From Corynespora cassiicola (Eukaryota; Ascomycota; Dothideomycetes; Pleosporales; Corynesporascaceae): a stretch of 64,000 bases of DNA. Location: NCBI GenBank assembly GCA_022059125.1, contig JAEUWY010000001.1:4340001-4404000 (forward strand), in the 5' to 3' direction. The position numbers and the translations under genes are program-made. The notes beneath the pieces are model-generated. The model searched no databases. It was not told the origin of the DNA and was given only the letters and a program-made list of their open reading frames with translations. Below are positions 20,537 to 31,470 of the stretch, piece after piece. Positions within the stretch are counted from its first letter, which is position 1. Every line of letters begins with the position of its first letter.

Positions 20537-23146
20537 ATGCCAGCAGTTTCAGAGGCCTTGGTGCAACGGGCGGGTGTGGCGATGGGGCACTTGGACGCCG
20601 CAGTAGCGCACGCCGAGCGTGAGGTCGTGGATGTTGTTTCGACGCTTGTACGACGGATAAACATACCGTTCAACGACACATCGCCCCCGGGACTCATCGA
20701 GGCCAACACGCGAGACCCGTGGAACAAGAGCGGAAAATACGCCCTGGCCTACGTCTACTTTTGTATACCGCTGCTCGTGATTGCGGGCTTGCTGCGGTAC
20801 TATCACCTGTTCACGGATAAGATCCGGACTGCCATCCACCAAGAAGAGGTACTTAAATCCTCGGCAACATCCTCTCCAGACACAGACTACGAGCTGTCGG
20901 TCCTGAATACTGACAAGTCCACCAACAAGTTCTTTCCACGTGAAGGCCCGTTGCCTGGCCCGCCCAAGACGCAGTCGAGTGTTTCCTCGGTAGCGCCCAT
21001 CAACAACTGCGTGGCCTTCTTTAGGTGGATATTCTACAGGCCGATTCGACAGATTATAATCCGCAAAGGATGGAGACCTATTGTTTTCCCTTCCTTGGCC
21101 ATCTGCGTCATCGTTGCTCTGGCTTTTATCCTAGGAATCCTCTACTGCACCGTGCCGCAACCGCTCTTTTGGCAGAGCATCACCTACGGATCGCCTCCTC
21201 TTGCAGTCCGATCAGGCATGATGGCTGTTGCCTTGATGCCTTGGATTGTTGGTCTTTCAATGAAGGCCAACATCATCACGATGATCACCGGGATCGGTCA
21301 TGAGCGACTCAATGTTCTCCACCGCTGGGCCGCATACCTGTGCCTCCTTCTCAGCATCATCCACACAGTTCCATTTTATGTCACACCTGTGTGGAGTGAC
21401 AGGTCCTCTCGCCACAATTTTGAGAGACTCTTTGCGCAGGAAGGATTCTATGCATACGGCACTGGCATTGCAGCGCTCGTGCCCCTGTGCTTCCTTTGCG
21501 TGCACTCGCTCGCGTTCCTGCGCCACTGGATGTACGAGCTGTTTGTCTCGCTCCACGTGCCGGTTTCCATTGTGTTTCTCGGCATGATGTTCTGGCACTG
21601 CCACAACTACCTCACCTCTTGGCACTACCTGTTTGCAACCATGGGCATCTGGCTTCTATCTTACATTATGCGACTTTTCTATCTCAACTGGGCGAATCCG
21701 TTTAAGATGTCTTGGCTGATCGGCGACGAAGCGGCTGTGACGATCATGCCCGAGAACGCCATCAAGATCACCATCCCAACCCAGGTCAAGTGGAGGCCCG
21801 GACAATACGTCTACCTTCGGATGCCAGGCATTTCCGTCTTTGAGAACCACCCATTTACCATTGCTTCCCTATGTGACGAGGACTTCCCATCCGCCTATGG
21901 TGAGGGGTACAAGGATATGGTTGTCGTCTTTCGACCCTTTGGCGGATTTACTAGAAAAGTTTATCAAAGTGCCTTGGAACATGGTCCATGGCATACGTAC
22001 CGCGCGTTCATCGACGGGCCGTATGGCGGTATGCAGCGACGACTGGAGGCTTTCGATGACGTCGTATTAATCGCAGGTGGCAGCGGTATCACCGCCATCA
22101 TCTCACAGCTCCTCTCTCTTATCAAGAAGATGCGGGACGGCAAAGCCGTGACTCGCAAGGTGCACGTAATCTGGGCACTCAAACGGCCCGAGACCATGGA
22201 GTGGTTCAAAGAAGAGCTCAGGATCTGCCGTGAGTACGCACCCCCTGGCACCGTAGAATGTCAATTCTATATCACGGCCGCGAAGCGCATGGCGAGCGGG
22301 CAAGTCGTCAGCGCAAAGACACCCACCCGTCCCGTCTCCCTCTACTTCCACGACAAGGTCAACGACGCCTTCCAAAACATTGCCGACCATCGCGTATCCG
22401 GCATCTCTGGTCTCTCCTCGAAACGCCACTCGGCTCTCATCCGCGATGAAGCCCAAGGCGACCCAGAGAAGGAGAAGGAGCTGCGCCGGGAGAACGAAGA
22501 TGCCATCACTGCCCTCCCGCAGGCGCATCTCGTCCCCGTGAACCGGGGCCACCTAGCACCTCCAGGATCCCGCCACTCCTACTCGTCGGACCACAGCACC
22601 CACAGCGCGGCCTCGAACCCAGACCTCATCTCTCCCGCCCCCCGCTCCATTTCCGCGCGCCGCACAGACCGCAACCTCTCCCTCGACATCTCCCAAGCGG
22701 TCGAAGCAGGCACCGGCGTCGTCAATCCAGACGGAAGCATCACCTACGACCCCAATCACCACCACGTGGGCGCCCCCTTCTCCCCCACGACCCCCACCTC
22801 TGCATCCCGTGCCCCCGCCGACCCCAACCACGCGCCCATCCAAGGGTTTGACTTTGGCTTCCCCTCTACGCCCACCGAGTTCCAGAAGAACCTCATGCGG
22901 TTCGCGTTCCTGCCCGCGGCAGTCAAGAAGCGCGATGGCTGGAGCACAGAGTACGGGCGCCCGGACATTCCGTACACGCTGCGCAGCCTGGGCCGCGAGT
23001 TTGGGCGCCGGGCGTGCGTGTTTGTGTGCGGGCCGCCGGGGATGAGGGTTGCGGTCAGTGAGACGGTGGCGGAGATGCAGAGGAGTGTTTGGGGGACGGA
23101 AGGGAGGGACGAGATTTTCCTGCATGCGGAGAATTATGCGCTGTGA
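20537..23146 (+). CDS. Ferric reductase-like transmembrane flavocytochrome
   Basis: Transfers electrons from NADPH through FAD and two haems across the plasma membrane, typically to reduce Fe(III) or Cu(II) for uptake (family knowledge). One exon, 869 aa; the ATG at 20537 is the first in frame. Membrane helices occur at about 68-87 and from 182 to 385. The haem-ligand His pairs are visible: H262 with H276 and H340 with H354, each 14 residues apart. The FAD motif is HPFTIAS (438-444). The NADPH site is GGSGITA (514-520) together with CGPPG (831-835). Between about 585 and 800 there is a large Ser/Pro/His-rich insertion splitting the NADPH-binding lobe, which makes the protein longer than most FRE proteins. 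The lack of introns is unusual compared with its neighbours. Exact metal substrate is unknown. Confidence 0.92.
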   Translation: MPAVSEALVQRAGVAMGHLDAAVAHAEREVVDVVSTLVRRINIPFNDTSPPGLIEANTRDPWNKSGKYALAYVYFCIPLLVIAGLLRYYHLFTDKIRTAIHQEEVLKSSATSSPDTDYELSVLNTDKSTNKFFPREGPLPGPPKTQSSVSSVAPINNCVAFFRWIFYRPIRQIIIRKGWRPIVFPSLAICVIVALAFILGILYCTVPQPLFWQSITYGSPPLAVRSGMMAVALMPWIVGLSMKANIITMITGIGHERLNVLHRWAAYLCLLLSIIHTVPFYVTPVWSDRSSRHNFERLFAQEGFYAYGTGIAALVPLCFLCVHSLAFLRHWMYELFVSLHVPVSIVFLGMMFWHCHNYLTSWHYLFATMGIWLLSYIMRLFYLNWANPFKMSWLIGDEAAVTIMPENAIKITIPTQVKWRPGQYVYLRMPGISVFENHPFTIASLCDEDFPSAYGEGYKDMVVVFRPFGGFTRKVYQSALEHGPWHTYRAFIDGPYGGMQRRLEAFDDVVLIAGGSGITAIISQLLSLIKKMRDGKAVTRKVHVIWALKRPETMEWFKEELRICREYAPPGTVECQFYITAAKRMASGQVVSAKTPTRPVSLYFHDKVNDAFQNIADHRVSGISGLSSKRHSALIRDEAQGDPEKEKELRRENEDAITALPQAHLVPVNRGHLAPPGSRHSYSSDHSTHSAASNPDLISPAPRSISARRTDRNLSLDISQAVEAGTGVVNPDGSITYDPNHHHVGAPFSPTTPTSASRAPADPNHAPIQGFDFGFPSTPTEFQKNLMRFAFLPAAVKKRDGWSTEYGRPDIPYTLRSLGREFGRRACVFVCGPPGMRVAVSETVAEMQRSVWGTEGRDEIFLHAENYAL

Positions 23147-23875
23147 GGGGTCTTGTTCTCTTTTCTTCTTCTTATTTTTTTTCTTTTTCAGTTGGAGGTC
23201 GAGTGGGGAGGTGTAATCTTTTTTTTTTTTGTGCATAGCGTGGTCGGTTTGGTCTGTTCTGGTCGGGTAGGCCTCGTCTTCTCGTCTCTCCCTCCCTCCC
23301 TCCCTCCCATGTACGTCGGCCTTTGCCTTGAGGGCACGGCGAGCCCGGCATATACCCCCAAACCCTCATGTCCGCTTCTTGTAACGATATCACGTGGTGC
23401 GGATGGAGGTACGGATGTTTTTTTCTTCTCTTCTTTTACTTTCTTTTTGTGAATATTTTGGATATTTCTTTTTGTGGGGGTGCGTGGGGTAAGAGGGGAT
23501 GTTGCGGTGAATGAATGAATGAATGAATGGACGGAGAGATGGAAAGTGATACCCGTGGATAGCTTTGATGAGGATGACGGAAGCACTGCTACTTTTACCC
23601 CCCTCTTTTTTTTTCCCCTTTGATTGTGGGCGGGCGGGCAAAAGCGGTGCGTAGACGTCAAGCCATGATTCTATATACATGAGCCAGGCTCTGCAGCGCA
23701 TCTAGAGCTGCGTGCGCTATGTACATGTACCCGAGCCGAACACTCGAGCCCGATCCTCCCACGCTATATCAATAGGTGCTCGGAAGAGAAGGAGAAGAAG
23801 AAGAAAAAATAATGGTCGTTATCAAAGTCTAGCCTGACGCGCATGTGTGTGTGTATATCTTTTTCTCTCTCGGGC
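23147..23875. other. Intergenic between convergent genes, low-complexity
   Basis: About 730 bp. Holds homopolymer T runs near 23176-23230, a (CCCT)n run near 23286-23310 and the (GAAT)5 repeat. These are consistent with 3' UTR sequence of the two convergent genes. No reading frame of interest. Confidence 0.6.
23509..23528. repeat. (GAAT)5 microsatellite
   Basis: Five perfect tetramer copies in the intergenic region between convergent genes. Confidence 0.9.
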
Positions 23876-25305
23876 CTAGTACCCCGATTCTGCATCAAAA
23901 AAGTCAGCACAGTCAACAACACGCCCATCCAAAGGGAGAGAAGCGCAACGCACCATCATTCCAATACAAAGTCTCATGCTGCACCTCGGGCCCCGTGGCG
24001 GCAAACTCCCAGCCAAACTTGAGGCGAATGTACTGCAAGACGTGGGCGGCGACCTTGATGTGTCCGAAATCCGTGGGGTGCCACTGGGGGCCTATATCGT
24101 TGTGCTGCAGTATGCCGGTGCTGTTGAAGTAGTGCACAAACCCGTCGTCCTTGTAGTGCTCGTACACCTGATAGATCTCGTCGACGAAGGCGCCGGCCTG
24201 GCGGTACGAGCTGCCCACGGCGCCGAAGCCGTTCCACAGCGACATGATGATGATCTGGGCCTGGGGGTACACATCGTGGACCTCACGCACGAACCGGATG
24301 TAGGACGCGAGGTAGTCTGCGGCGGCGACGTTGTTGGCCGTGTTGTTATCATTCGTGCCGAGATTGATGAGCACGAGGTCGGCAGGCTGGTGTGCGGCAA
24401 AGTCCCAGGGCTCGGGGTGGGCGCCGTACAGGTCGGCGGCGCGCGGCGACGTGTCGGACGTCTGGAACCACTGGAACGTCTGGCCGCGCGGGTTGCCCCA
24501 GCACTCTGCGTCGTGCAGGCAGATGCCGGGGTAGGCCGTGATGCTGAACTCTGCGTCGCCCAGGCCGGCGCCGATGGAGTAGCCGAAGCCAGAGAAGGCC
24601 TCGTACGTGGCGTACATGCCCGAGGTCAGGCTGTCGCCGATGAATTCGATGTTGCGGCCATGGTTTGGCAGCTTGATGAGCGACGAGGCGGCGGCGACGT
24701 GCACGGCCTGGATTTGCACGCCATAGGCCCAGTTTGTGACGCGCAGCTCGAAGCTGAGGGGGAGTTGCCAGGGGAGGGTTGCGTTGAGGCCCGGCGTGCG
24801 CTGCGGGGAGACGAGGTGGTGGGTCCCGCCGGCCGTGATGTTTGTGAATTGCCAGTCGAGGCCGGAGACGCGGTAGGCGATGAGGACGCCGGGCGACGTG
24901 TGGTTGCCAAAGGTGATTGCGACGTCCTGGCCGCTGAAGCCGAATTTCAGGCCTGGAGCTCTGCGGGAGAGGCGTTTTTGCGTTAGTCGCCAACTTTACA
25001 ACAAGAAAAAAAAGAAGGTTTATTTATTTTTGCAAAGGGTTATAATGGTTGGGTGTATGAAAGGGGAAATGGTCGTACGCCCACCACGAAATGTGCTTGC
25101 TGTCCCAGCGACCCTTGTACGAGAGCTCGGTCGCATTGGGCCCGTACGTCTTCCAGCCCGTGCTGTTCGAGCCGATGGAGGCGACGCTGGTGTCCAGGAA
25201 GTCGGTCTCGCGCACCTGGCCATTCTGCAGAATGACGGACGTGGACAGCGAGACGAGGGCGGCGAAGGCCCCGAGGTACGAAGAAACGGACGACAACCAC
25301 CTCAT
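23876..25305 (-). CDS. Secreted SGNH esterase, carbohydrate esterase family 2-like
   Basis: Likely removes acetyl groups from plant or fungal cell-wall polysaccharide outside the cell. Three exons inferred: 25305-25079, 24960-23954 and 23889-23876, giving 415 aa. The N-terminus is a signal peptide (MRWLSSVSSYLGAFAALVSL). An N-terminal beta-sandwich-like part (APGLKFGFSGQDVAITFG) precedes the SGNH hydrolase. Catalytic blocks are FIGDSLTSG with Ser186, NLGTND, and HPTDFGH carrying the Asp/His pair region. This two-domain order is that of CE2. The last intron leaves a terminal exon of four codons (ESGY) before the stop. Reading through it instead gives a longer tail ending at 23913; the spliced form is preferred because of the GATGCAG acceptor. 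A TATA box lies 69 bp upstream. Confidence 0.88.
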
Positions 25306-25373
25306 GCTGCTGACTCGAATTGAAACACAATAAACCCAATTGACAGCGACATGACAGAAACGGACCGTTGAAG

Positions 25374-25381
25374 CTTATATA
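25374..25381 (-). promoter_or_regulatory. TATA box of the CE2-like esterase gene
   Basis: TATATAAG on the minus strand, 69 bp upstream of the ATG at 25305. Spacing is normal for a fungal TATA promoter, which often marks regulated genes. Confidence 0.55.
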
Positions 25382-25637
25382 GCGTTCGGGGCCAGCGGCG
25401 GTGCTGCTAGAAGGGCTGGTGAAATAAATCTACGTGACGTTGAATTTCCCGGGTCCCTCTCCCTAACGAGCCGGGCGAGGTTAGTCGTTAATATCCATCC
25501 AGCATTAGCTTTGGCAGTGACCTTGAGGTTTCTCCGCGAACAGACGATGGGTACCGCTCCTTTTACCCGTGCTCCAGCTAGCAGCGCGACGGCGCAAGAG
25601 TGTCCACGGGCACGGCATCTTTCGTCTTCTACGCCGG

Positions 25638-25655
25638 CCCCCCCCCCCCCCCCCC
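25638..25655. repeat. Homopolymer C18
   Basis: Eighteen consecutive C on the plus strand. Prone to sequencing length error. Confidence 0.9.
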
Positions 25656-25722
25656 ATCCCTCCCGAGGAGGCTTAAGTCAGCAGGCACCACGGCTGGGAG
25701 GCATGTGTAAAGGCGACCCGCG

Positions 25723-25750
25723 AACCGCCAACCGCCAACCGCCAACCGCG
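25723..25750. repeat. 7-bp tandem repeat AACCGCC
   Basis: About four near-perfect copies of AACCGCC. Confidence 0.8.
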
Positions 25751-25999
25751 GCATATGGCTCGGCCGTCGACTGTCACCTTCTGGATGCGGGCCCACCAGT
25801 ACAGTGCCCCTCCCTGCGAGCTGGTGGGGTCGAGCTCCTCATCCACGCGGACGAGCAGGCAAGTCTGCCACACCAGGCGCCCCTGTTCCCCCAAGGGTGG
25901 ATGTGGGTGTGGGTGTGGGCGGGTTGCAAGGCGGAGATCAGGTTCCGGGCTGCATTCAGCCGGTTGGAGACGCCGTGGTACCAGCAACTGGAGCAATGG

Positions 26000-26002
<3 letters not shown>

Positions 26003-26032
<30 letters not shown>
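26003..26032. repeat. (CAG)10 microsatellite
   Basis: Ten uninterrupted CAG units, apparently outside any gene. Confidence 0.9.
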
Positions 26033-26033
<1 letters not shown>

Positions 26034-26170
26034 GGCCTGGCGGTGAGGCATCCGGCGGCGGGTGGGGTGGGATGGGATGGGGTGGGATGATGCGTAGAGC
26101 ATACTCTCGGGGGCGCGGCCGCAGGCTGGCCGTTCGCGCGCGGCGGGTCGGTCGCGTCTCAGGGTTTGGC

Positions 26171-26226
26171 GTCTCAGCGTCCCAGCATCCCAGCGTCCCA
26201 GCGTCTCAGCGTCCCAGCGTCTGAGC
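26171..26226. repeat. 8-bp tandem repeat, seven copies
   Basis: Seven units of the form GTCYCAGC (one begins with A, the last has CTGAGC), in phase across 56 bp. Confidence 0.88.
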
Positions 26227-26549
26227 AGGCGCCGGCGGGGGCGCGGGCAGGCCGGGGGGGAGTAGGGCTGCAGGGCCGGTCACTGGGGGAGCGGGATTGG
26301 GTTGCTTGCCGTACGGTTGCTGCAGCGCGTTTCTTTTCAGGCCTTGGCCGGGCCTGCTCCCCTTCTGCGGCCGGCCGTTGTGCGACTTATATACCCTCGC
26401 TCCCCTCCCAATCAAGGCACATCGTCACCGCCCGAGCAAGCCGCCAGAGTCACGGCGTCGGCGTGCTCCTTTCGCCCTGCGCCCCCGGGTGCCATGAAGC
26501 ATCGCGCCTGTTGGGTTCCGACCAGCATGGTGGTGTTAACAATCGTGTG

Positions 26550-27032
26550 ATGTCCACCTCGATTCCCGACTCGCAACTGGGCCTCACTCAGAGCGAAGTT
26601 GCACTCCTCCGCCAGCACCAGCAGATTGCCCTGAGCCAGGCCGGCAGCTCGTCGTCGCGCGCCGCCTCGCACGCCTCCAGCCAAGGCCGTCTCCTCCTGG
26701 ATCCCTCCAGCCTGCAGGCGCTGAGCGCCCACTTTGACCGCCTCATGTACTCCATCCAGCAGCGATGGCACGCCGTACGTCCTGCCTTTCCTCCCCTTTG
26801 CGTCCTTCTCTAACACTCATGCCAGCTCTCCCAGCAGACCCAGACGGCGACCCAGATCCAGTACGACCGCGCCGGCAACGCCATCCAAATGGCCGACGCT
26901 GAAATCGCCCGCTTCCGCGCCATCCTGCGCGAAATCGACGAGCTCCAGGTCGAATTCGACAAGGTGCGCCGCATTGGCGAGATTGTAAAGGGCTTCAAGG
27001 CACGCGTCGACCGCCTCGAGCGCCGCATCTGA
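26550..27032 (+). CDS. BLOC-1 subunit CNL1-like small coiled-coil protein
   Basis: Two exons inferred, 26550-26774 and 26826-27032, encoding 143 aa. The sequence begins MSTSIPDSQLGLTQSEVALL, has a Ser-rich linker (SSSSRAASHASSQGRLLLDP), then two helical stretches (LQALSAHFDRLMYSIQQRW and AEIARFRAILREIDELQVEF) and ends with KGFKARVDRLERRI. The heptad spacing indicates a coiled coil. From memory this matches the fungal biogenesis of lysosome-related organelles complex 1 subunit CNL1/BLOS4, an endosomal tethering component. That assignment rests on overall pattern and length, not on a catalytic motif. The ATG at 26550 is followed immediately by the conserved-looking N-terminus. Confidence 0.75.
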
Positions 27033-28807
27033 CCTGCCTTGCTCGCCTTCTTGTCGCTCTCGTCGCGCCGCCGCCGCCGCCCCTCCCTCGCCTTCTCCGC
27101 ATCCGCGTCGTTGCCCCACCTTTGGGCCGCTCGCTCGCTCGACTACGGAGTCCCCCAACCCCACACCTACACCCACACCCAAACCCACACCCACACCTAC
27201 GCGCACTCCTCAAGCAGCGATGCGTCTCCCCGCACCCGCACTCGCACCCGACTACGAGTTACAAATCACAATCGATATCCATGTTACATCTACCTACCCG
27301 AGCCTATTTACACCTACCATGTCCTCGCGGACCGTGAGAGCTATACCACCTATACCATTGTTAGTTTTATATTGGCGATTTTAGTTAAGAACCGACGCCT
27401 CGCGGCACAAAACATCATAGCGGAATATTTGCACCTCTTCTTTTTTTTCTTTTCCTTATCCCAGGTGCCAAAGTGGCGGCCGTCGGCGTTCCAACATTGA
27501 TCCATCTATTTGGTCTTGTTTTTTTTTTCCTGCTTCTAGCTCCGGTTCGTTTGTTTGTTTTGCTTTGCTTTGGCACACTGGGGGATACCCAATTTGTTTC
27601 CAACCGCCGGGACCATCTGGATCGTTTTTTGTTTTCATTATATCTCCTAATCTCCATGCCAAGCCGTTCTTGTGCGTGCTTGTCGTTTCTTTGCTTTTTT
27701 TCTCCAACAGGCAAAGGGGAAAATGAAAAAAAGGGGCCCGCGCAACGCTTGGTCTACTGGGCTGGTAGCGAGACTTGCTTACCTAGGGCCGTCTTCCTCC
27801 CATTAGCCCCCAAAATGGGGAGATCACCAACGCAGGGCTGGGCGAAAATCTGGATTGGATTGGATTGGAGGGATGGCGGCGCTCGTGTCATTCCTCTCTT
27901 GTGTCTTGTAAACTACCAATTTCCCGTTTCCGAATCCGTCTAGAACCACGGCCATTTTTCTCAAATCGGCTTATCCCTTACCTCTTGTACTCTTCTTTTC
28001 TTTTTTTCCACTTCTCCCGCGGACTCTTGGGAAAGGGAGGAACTTCATCTTCTACCTTACCTAGCTATCCCCATCCATTATTACACAAACCGCGCACTCT
28101 CGCCTCACCTGACCATCTCTTGTGCCCACGAAGCCCACTCACTCACACGACATCCACCCGTTCAACAGCGCTCACCCGCACCCTGCCTACCTGCCTGCCT
28201 CTCCGACCCGCACCTTTCTGCTCTGCACACCACTGACACGTTCCACAACCTCTCCTTCACACTCCCCCAGCGCAACGCTACGCCGCCCTCGCTTCCCCAT
28301 GCCCGCCTCCTGCGCCCCCATCCCCATTCATACACCACCCCTCTGAGACACGGCTTGCCCCCCAACCAACCTCGAAAGGGAAAAAAGAAAAAAACGGCGG
28401 GACCACAGCATCCACAAGTGCCGGGACCCGGCGCTCGGTCGCGGCATTGGGCCGCCGTGGGAGAGTGGGCGTTCTGCACGTCAGCTGTTTGGGGGGCGTT
28501 CAGGGTTGCATTCAGGGAGGTGCGGTTGCACGGCGGGAGGCTAGATAATTGGGAGGGGGGGCGGTGGAGTGGAGCGTTTGGGGAGGCTACTGCAGGAACC
28601 GTGTTCTTGTGGGACGGTGGAGGGTTCTAAGGAGGTGTGTGGCGGGGGGACGGATGGGGTGTTGGGTGTGGCATATGATCGACGGCTGGGGTCCGAGGAA
28701 GAGCGGTGATGGGGGAGGGGAGGGTTTGGCGTCACGGTGTGGGAAGGTATCGATGTGGGAGTTTGTGGCTGTTCATTTGGAGGAGTTGGGATGGTTTAGG
28801 AGACTAG
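27033..28807. other. Intergenic, no supported gene
   Basis: About 1.8 kb between the 3' ends of the CNL1-like and HMG-box genes. Includes a CACACC-rich stretch (27160-27205), T-rich tracts, three GGATT copies near 27852 and a C-rich block (28050-28330). All frames are short or low-complexity. Confidence 0.55.
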
Positions 28808-30212
28808 CTATAGCTCTTTTTGGGCTTCTCTGGCATAGTCGAGGGCTTTTTTCTGGGGGTCGCCCCAGGGTTGTCCCGTTTCTTGCTCGAATAAGGCCGT
28901 CATTCGGGTTTGCAGATACATGTAGACCCACTTGTCGTGGAAGCTTGCTTGATTCCACAGCTTTGCGGCCGCTCGATGCCAGTCTGTTCTCGTCAGCAAC
29001 CAGCCACCATCAAGTTGTTACCCAAATACTACAACTTACCTTCGTGCTCCCAGTGTAGTCCCGTCTCAATGTTGACCCTGCGTTGGTTGTCTAGTATGAA
29101 CAAGGTCCGGGGATCAACAGGCACCGTCATCTGCACCTTCCACAGGTCCTCTCTTTCAAACGGGTGGTCTGGATCCGCAACGTGCCCGGCCACCTCTCTC
29201 CAATACTGCGTCCATTCAGTCTCAAACTTGCTCGTCGCTTCTCTATGCTCGTCCCACGATGGGCCTTGCTCGCCATGCCTTATATTATCCCACTCATTGT
29301 CGATTTGACGGCCGAGCGTGGCTGCTTTGCATCAGTAAAGCACTGCAAGGGGATATCCACACAGACACAGACGCACGGTTGACTTACACATATCGTATTC
29401 AGGGTGCTTCTTTGCAGCCTCGCATATGGCTTTCTTATAGTATATCATATAAGGCGACATCTTTCCGTTCTTTGGCTCAGGTGCGCGTCTGATGCCATGC
29501 ACCATGGCACGATCTTTCTCGTCTTGGGCGGGGTCCCGGGGAGGCTCATTGAGGGCTCCACACGGATTGATCCACTGGGGGACGTCGATTGTATCCGCAA
29601 TCTCGCCGTAGGCTCGCCATCGGGATACGTAGGTCTCTCTATGCACTCGTGCTTTTTCCTCGTAACGCTCTTTTTGCGCTGCGTTCATCTTATTCCATCT
29701 GGATCGTGCTTCTTTTCGCGCGTGGTCTGAGGATGGGGGTGGCAGTCAGCAGATAGGTCAAAGGGTCTCTCGCTGCCATTGGACAGGTACACTGTTGATG
29801 TAGACAAGTCGCAAGGGTGATACATACAGCGTACCATCCCATTCTTCCAATCTTTCCTAATGGCCTTGCACAATACATCGCGCTCGAAATAATCGTACGG
29901 TTTTTGGGGGATCTCCGCAGGTCGAGTGTTGTTTCGGAAGAAATCATCGCAGAATTTCATCTCCTGCTTCGAGGGCGCATCTTCCCAATGGGCATACTTT
30001 ACGGTCTTGGATCGCCATAGAGCGTAGGAGCCTTGGAAATGGTTCGCTGCAGGGACCGAATATACACTGCGCTGGTCCATGGAGAGCTGCTGCCAAGATT
30101 CTGCGAGGAGCTCGCCGAGAGTCGCTGAGTGTCGTATTAGAAAAGGAGCCAAGGCACATGACGGCGTCCGTGGATGTGAAGCCGTGATGGAGCTGCTGAG
30201 GTAGATAGACAT
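28808..30212 (-). CDS. Multi-HMG-box-like DNA-binding protein
   Basis: Probably a nuclear or mitochondrial DNA-binding protein. Four exons inferred: 30212-29828, 29726-29388, 29321-29040 and 28983-28808, total 393 aa; phases agree. Several HMG-like helical modules are visible. The first contains LGELLAESWQQLSMDQRSVY, the second runs from YDYFERDVLCKAIRKDW into RSRWNKMNAAQKERYEEKA, and a third begins MSPYMIYYKKAICEAAKKHP. The pattern of a basic helix, a Trp and an acidic Glu/Arg-rich helix is characteristic of HMG boxes, although they are divergent. The C-terminal exon (SFHDKWVYMYLQTRMTALFE) looks like another helical repeat. The third exon has no internal start and was recognised only by splice phase. 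The 5' end is uncertain; another exon may lie upstream. Confidence 0.65.
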
Positions 30213-30249
30213 GGTATACCAGAATAGGAAAGAGCGTTAGGCGAAGGGG

Positions 30250-30663
30250 CTACCTAGCATCTCGACACCAAAATCTCTGACCACAGCGAAAAAAAAAACG
30301 ACGCAACAAGATATGAAGAAAGAAAATAGCAGCGTAAGAGATGATAACCTTACCGCCATCCACCCCTGCGTTTTCTTCCAACATTCTATCCTTCATGCGG
30401 TGGAAATAGACTTGCTCGGCAGTGTACGGCCGCGCCAATCTGCGATCACCCCAGCGCACGCGGCGCAGCCACCCCGTCACGTGCGCAGGGAGATACTCGG
30501 GAGACGCATTAGCAATGGTGAACAGAACTAATACAAGGCTGGCGAGGAGGGCGAGGAGAGAAAGAGTGACAGAACAGATGACTCGTGGGTAGGTGCGGTG
30601 AGAACGTGGAGGCGTAGACGTGTGAAGCCTGGAATTTATTGGCTCAGAAGGTTGAGGGGACAT
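30250..30663 (-). CDS. Small single-pass membrane protein, unknown
   Basis: ATG at 30663 opens a frame with a basic, Ser/Pro-rich N-terminus (MSPQPSEPINSRLHTSTPPR), one strong transmembrane segment (VICSVTLSLLALLASLVLVL) and a charged C-terminal part (VRWGDRRLARPYTAEQVYFH). A GTAAGG donor at 30353 suggests an intron. Splicing to the AG at 30261-30262 yields about 106 aa ending DAR, and another acceptor nearby is possible. Unspliced, the frame stays open and appends a hydrophobic tail. An upstream in-frame extension to 30831 is less likely. I do not recognise the family. Confidence 0.5.
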   Translation of the reverse strand: MSPQPSEPINSRLHTSTPPRSHRTYPRVICSVTLSLLALLASLVLVLFTIANASPEYLPAHVTGWLRRVRWGDRRLARPYTAEQVYFHRMKDRMLEENAGVDGGKVIISYAAIFFLHILLRRFFFRCGQRFWCRDAR

Positions 30664-31470
30664 CTTGTGAGGGAACCATATGGTGGGGTTGAAATGCGTA
30701 CAGCAGTGGGTTGGGTTGATGGATGGATAGGGGGCGAAAGAGACAGTGAGGCATTGGCGAGGTGCGCGGGTTATTTTGGGAGTGGTTTGCCGAAAGGATG
30801 CGCCAGTCGGCGGATTGGGTTGGGGAAGCAAGCTACGAGACTTGGAGGAACCGCAAAGATAGAATTAGAACTCTAACGATCAAAGCCTAGCATGCAGTCA
30901 TTCCTATTCATTCTGGAACATCTACAACATGAACAGTTATACTGGTGATAACTGGTCCGGAAGTCTGTGTTTGAGTCACGTTATGATGTAGGTACCTTTG
31001 CTCGCAATGTTATTCCCACTTCGATGACTCAGGCGCGGATCATTTAATTGGCATGACTCGAAATATACCGTGCTATAGCATCATTTTTTTCGAGTTGGTG
31101 TTTCGAGAGCCGGCTGGAGAAGGATAAATCAGCATTGAAGCCGTTCTGATCCTTATGCTGCCATCAACATGTCTTACATAACGAGGGGGCATTGATACAA
31201 TCCTGTGGAAAAATTTATAGCCATACTTTGACAAAAACAAGTCGTGTCTTGCTCAAACACTTTCTGAAAGATGGCCCCTTCATAACTACGTGTAACAAGC
31301 CCTGATCACCCCCATTCCTGTGCGAGGATGAGTCTTTTGCAAACAGTCATATTTCATGTTGGCAGTAATTTCCTGGATATATAAATTGCCCCATATAATT
31401 GCTCCTAAGTCTTCAATCCTTCCCCATTCACCTTCCAAAAAAGATCCATCATTCGAAAAGCCTAATCCTC
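30664..31470. other. Divergent intergenic region
   Basis: About 800 bp, becoming AT-rich toward the Nudix-like gene. No frame of note apart from the TATA box listed separately. Confidence 0.55.
31378..31385 (+). promoter_or_regulatory. TATA box of the Nudix-like gene
   Basis: TATATAAA, 86 bp before the ATG at 31471. Confidence 0.6.

Larger units (their letters stand above)
25382..26549. other. Intergenic with clustered simple repeats
   Basis: Between the divergent esterase and CNL1-like genes. Contains a C18 run, a 7-bp tandem (AACCGCC), a CAG array and an 8-bp tandem (GTCYCAGC), listed separately. Frames that run through the CAG array are not protein-like outside it. No gene supported. Confidence 0.6.

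Noticed and set aside
24092..24993. Several overlapping frames within the esterase gene (both strands)
   Set aside because: GC-rich third positions create shadows; only one frame contains GDSL, GTND and HPTDFGH.
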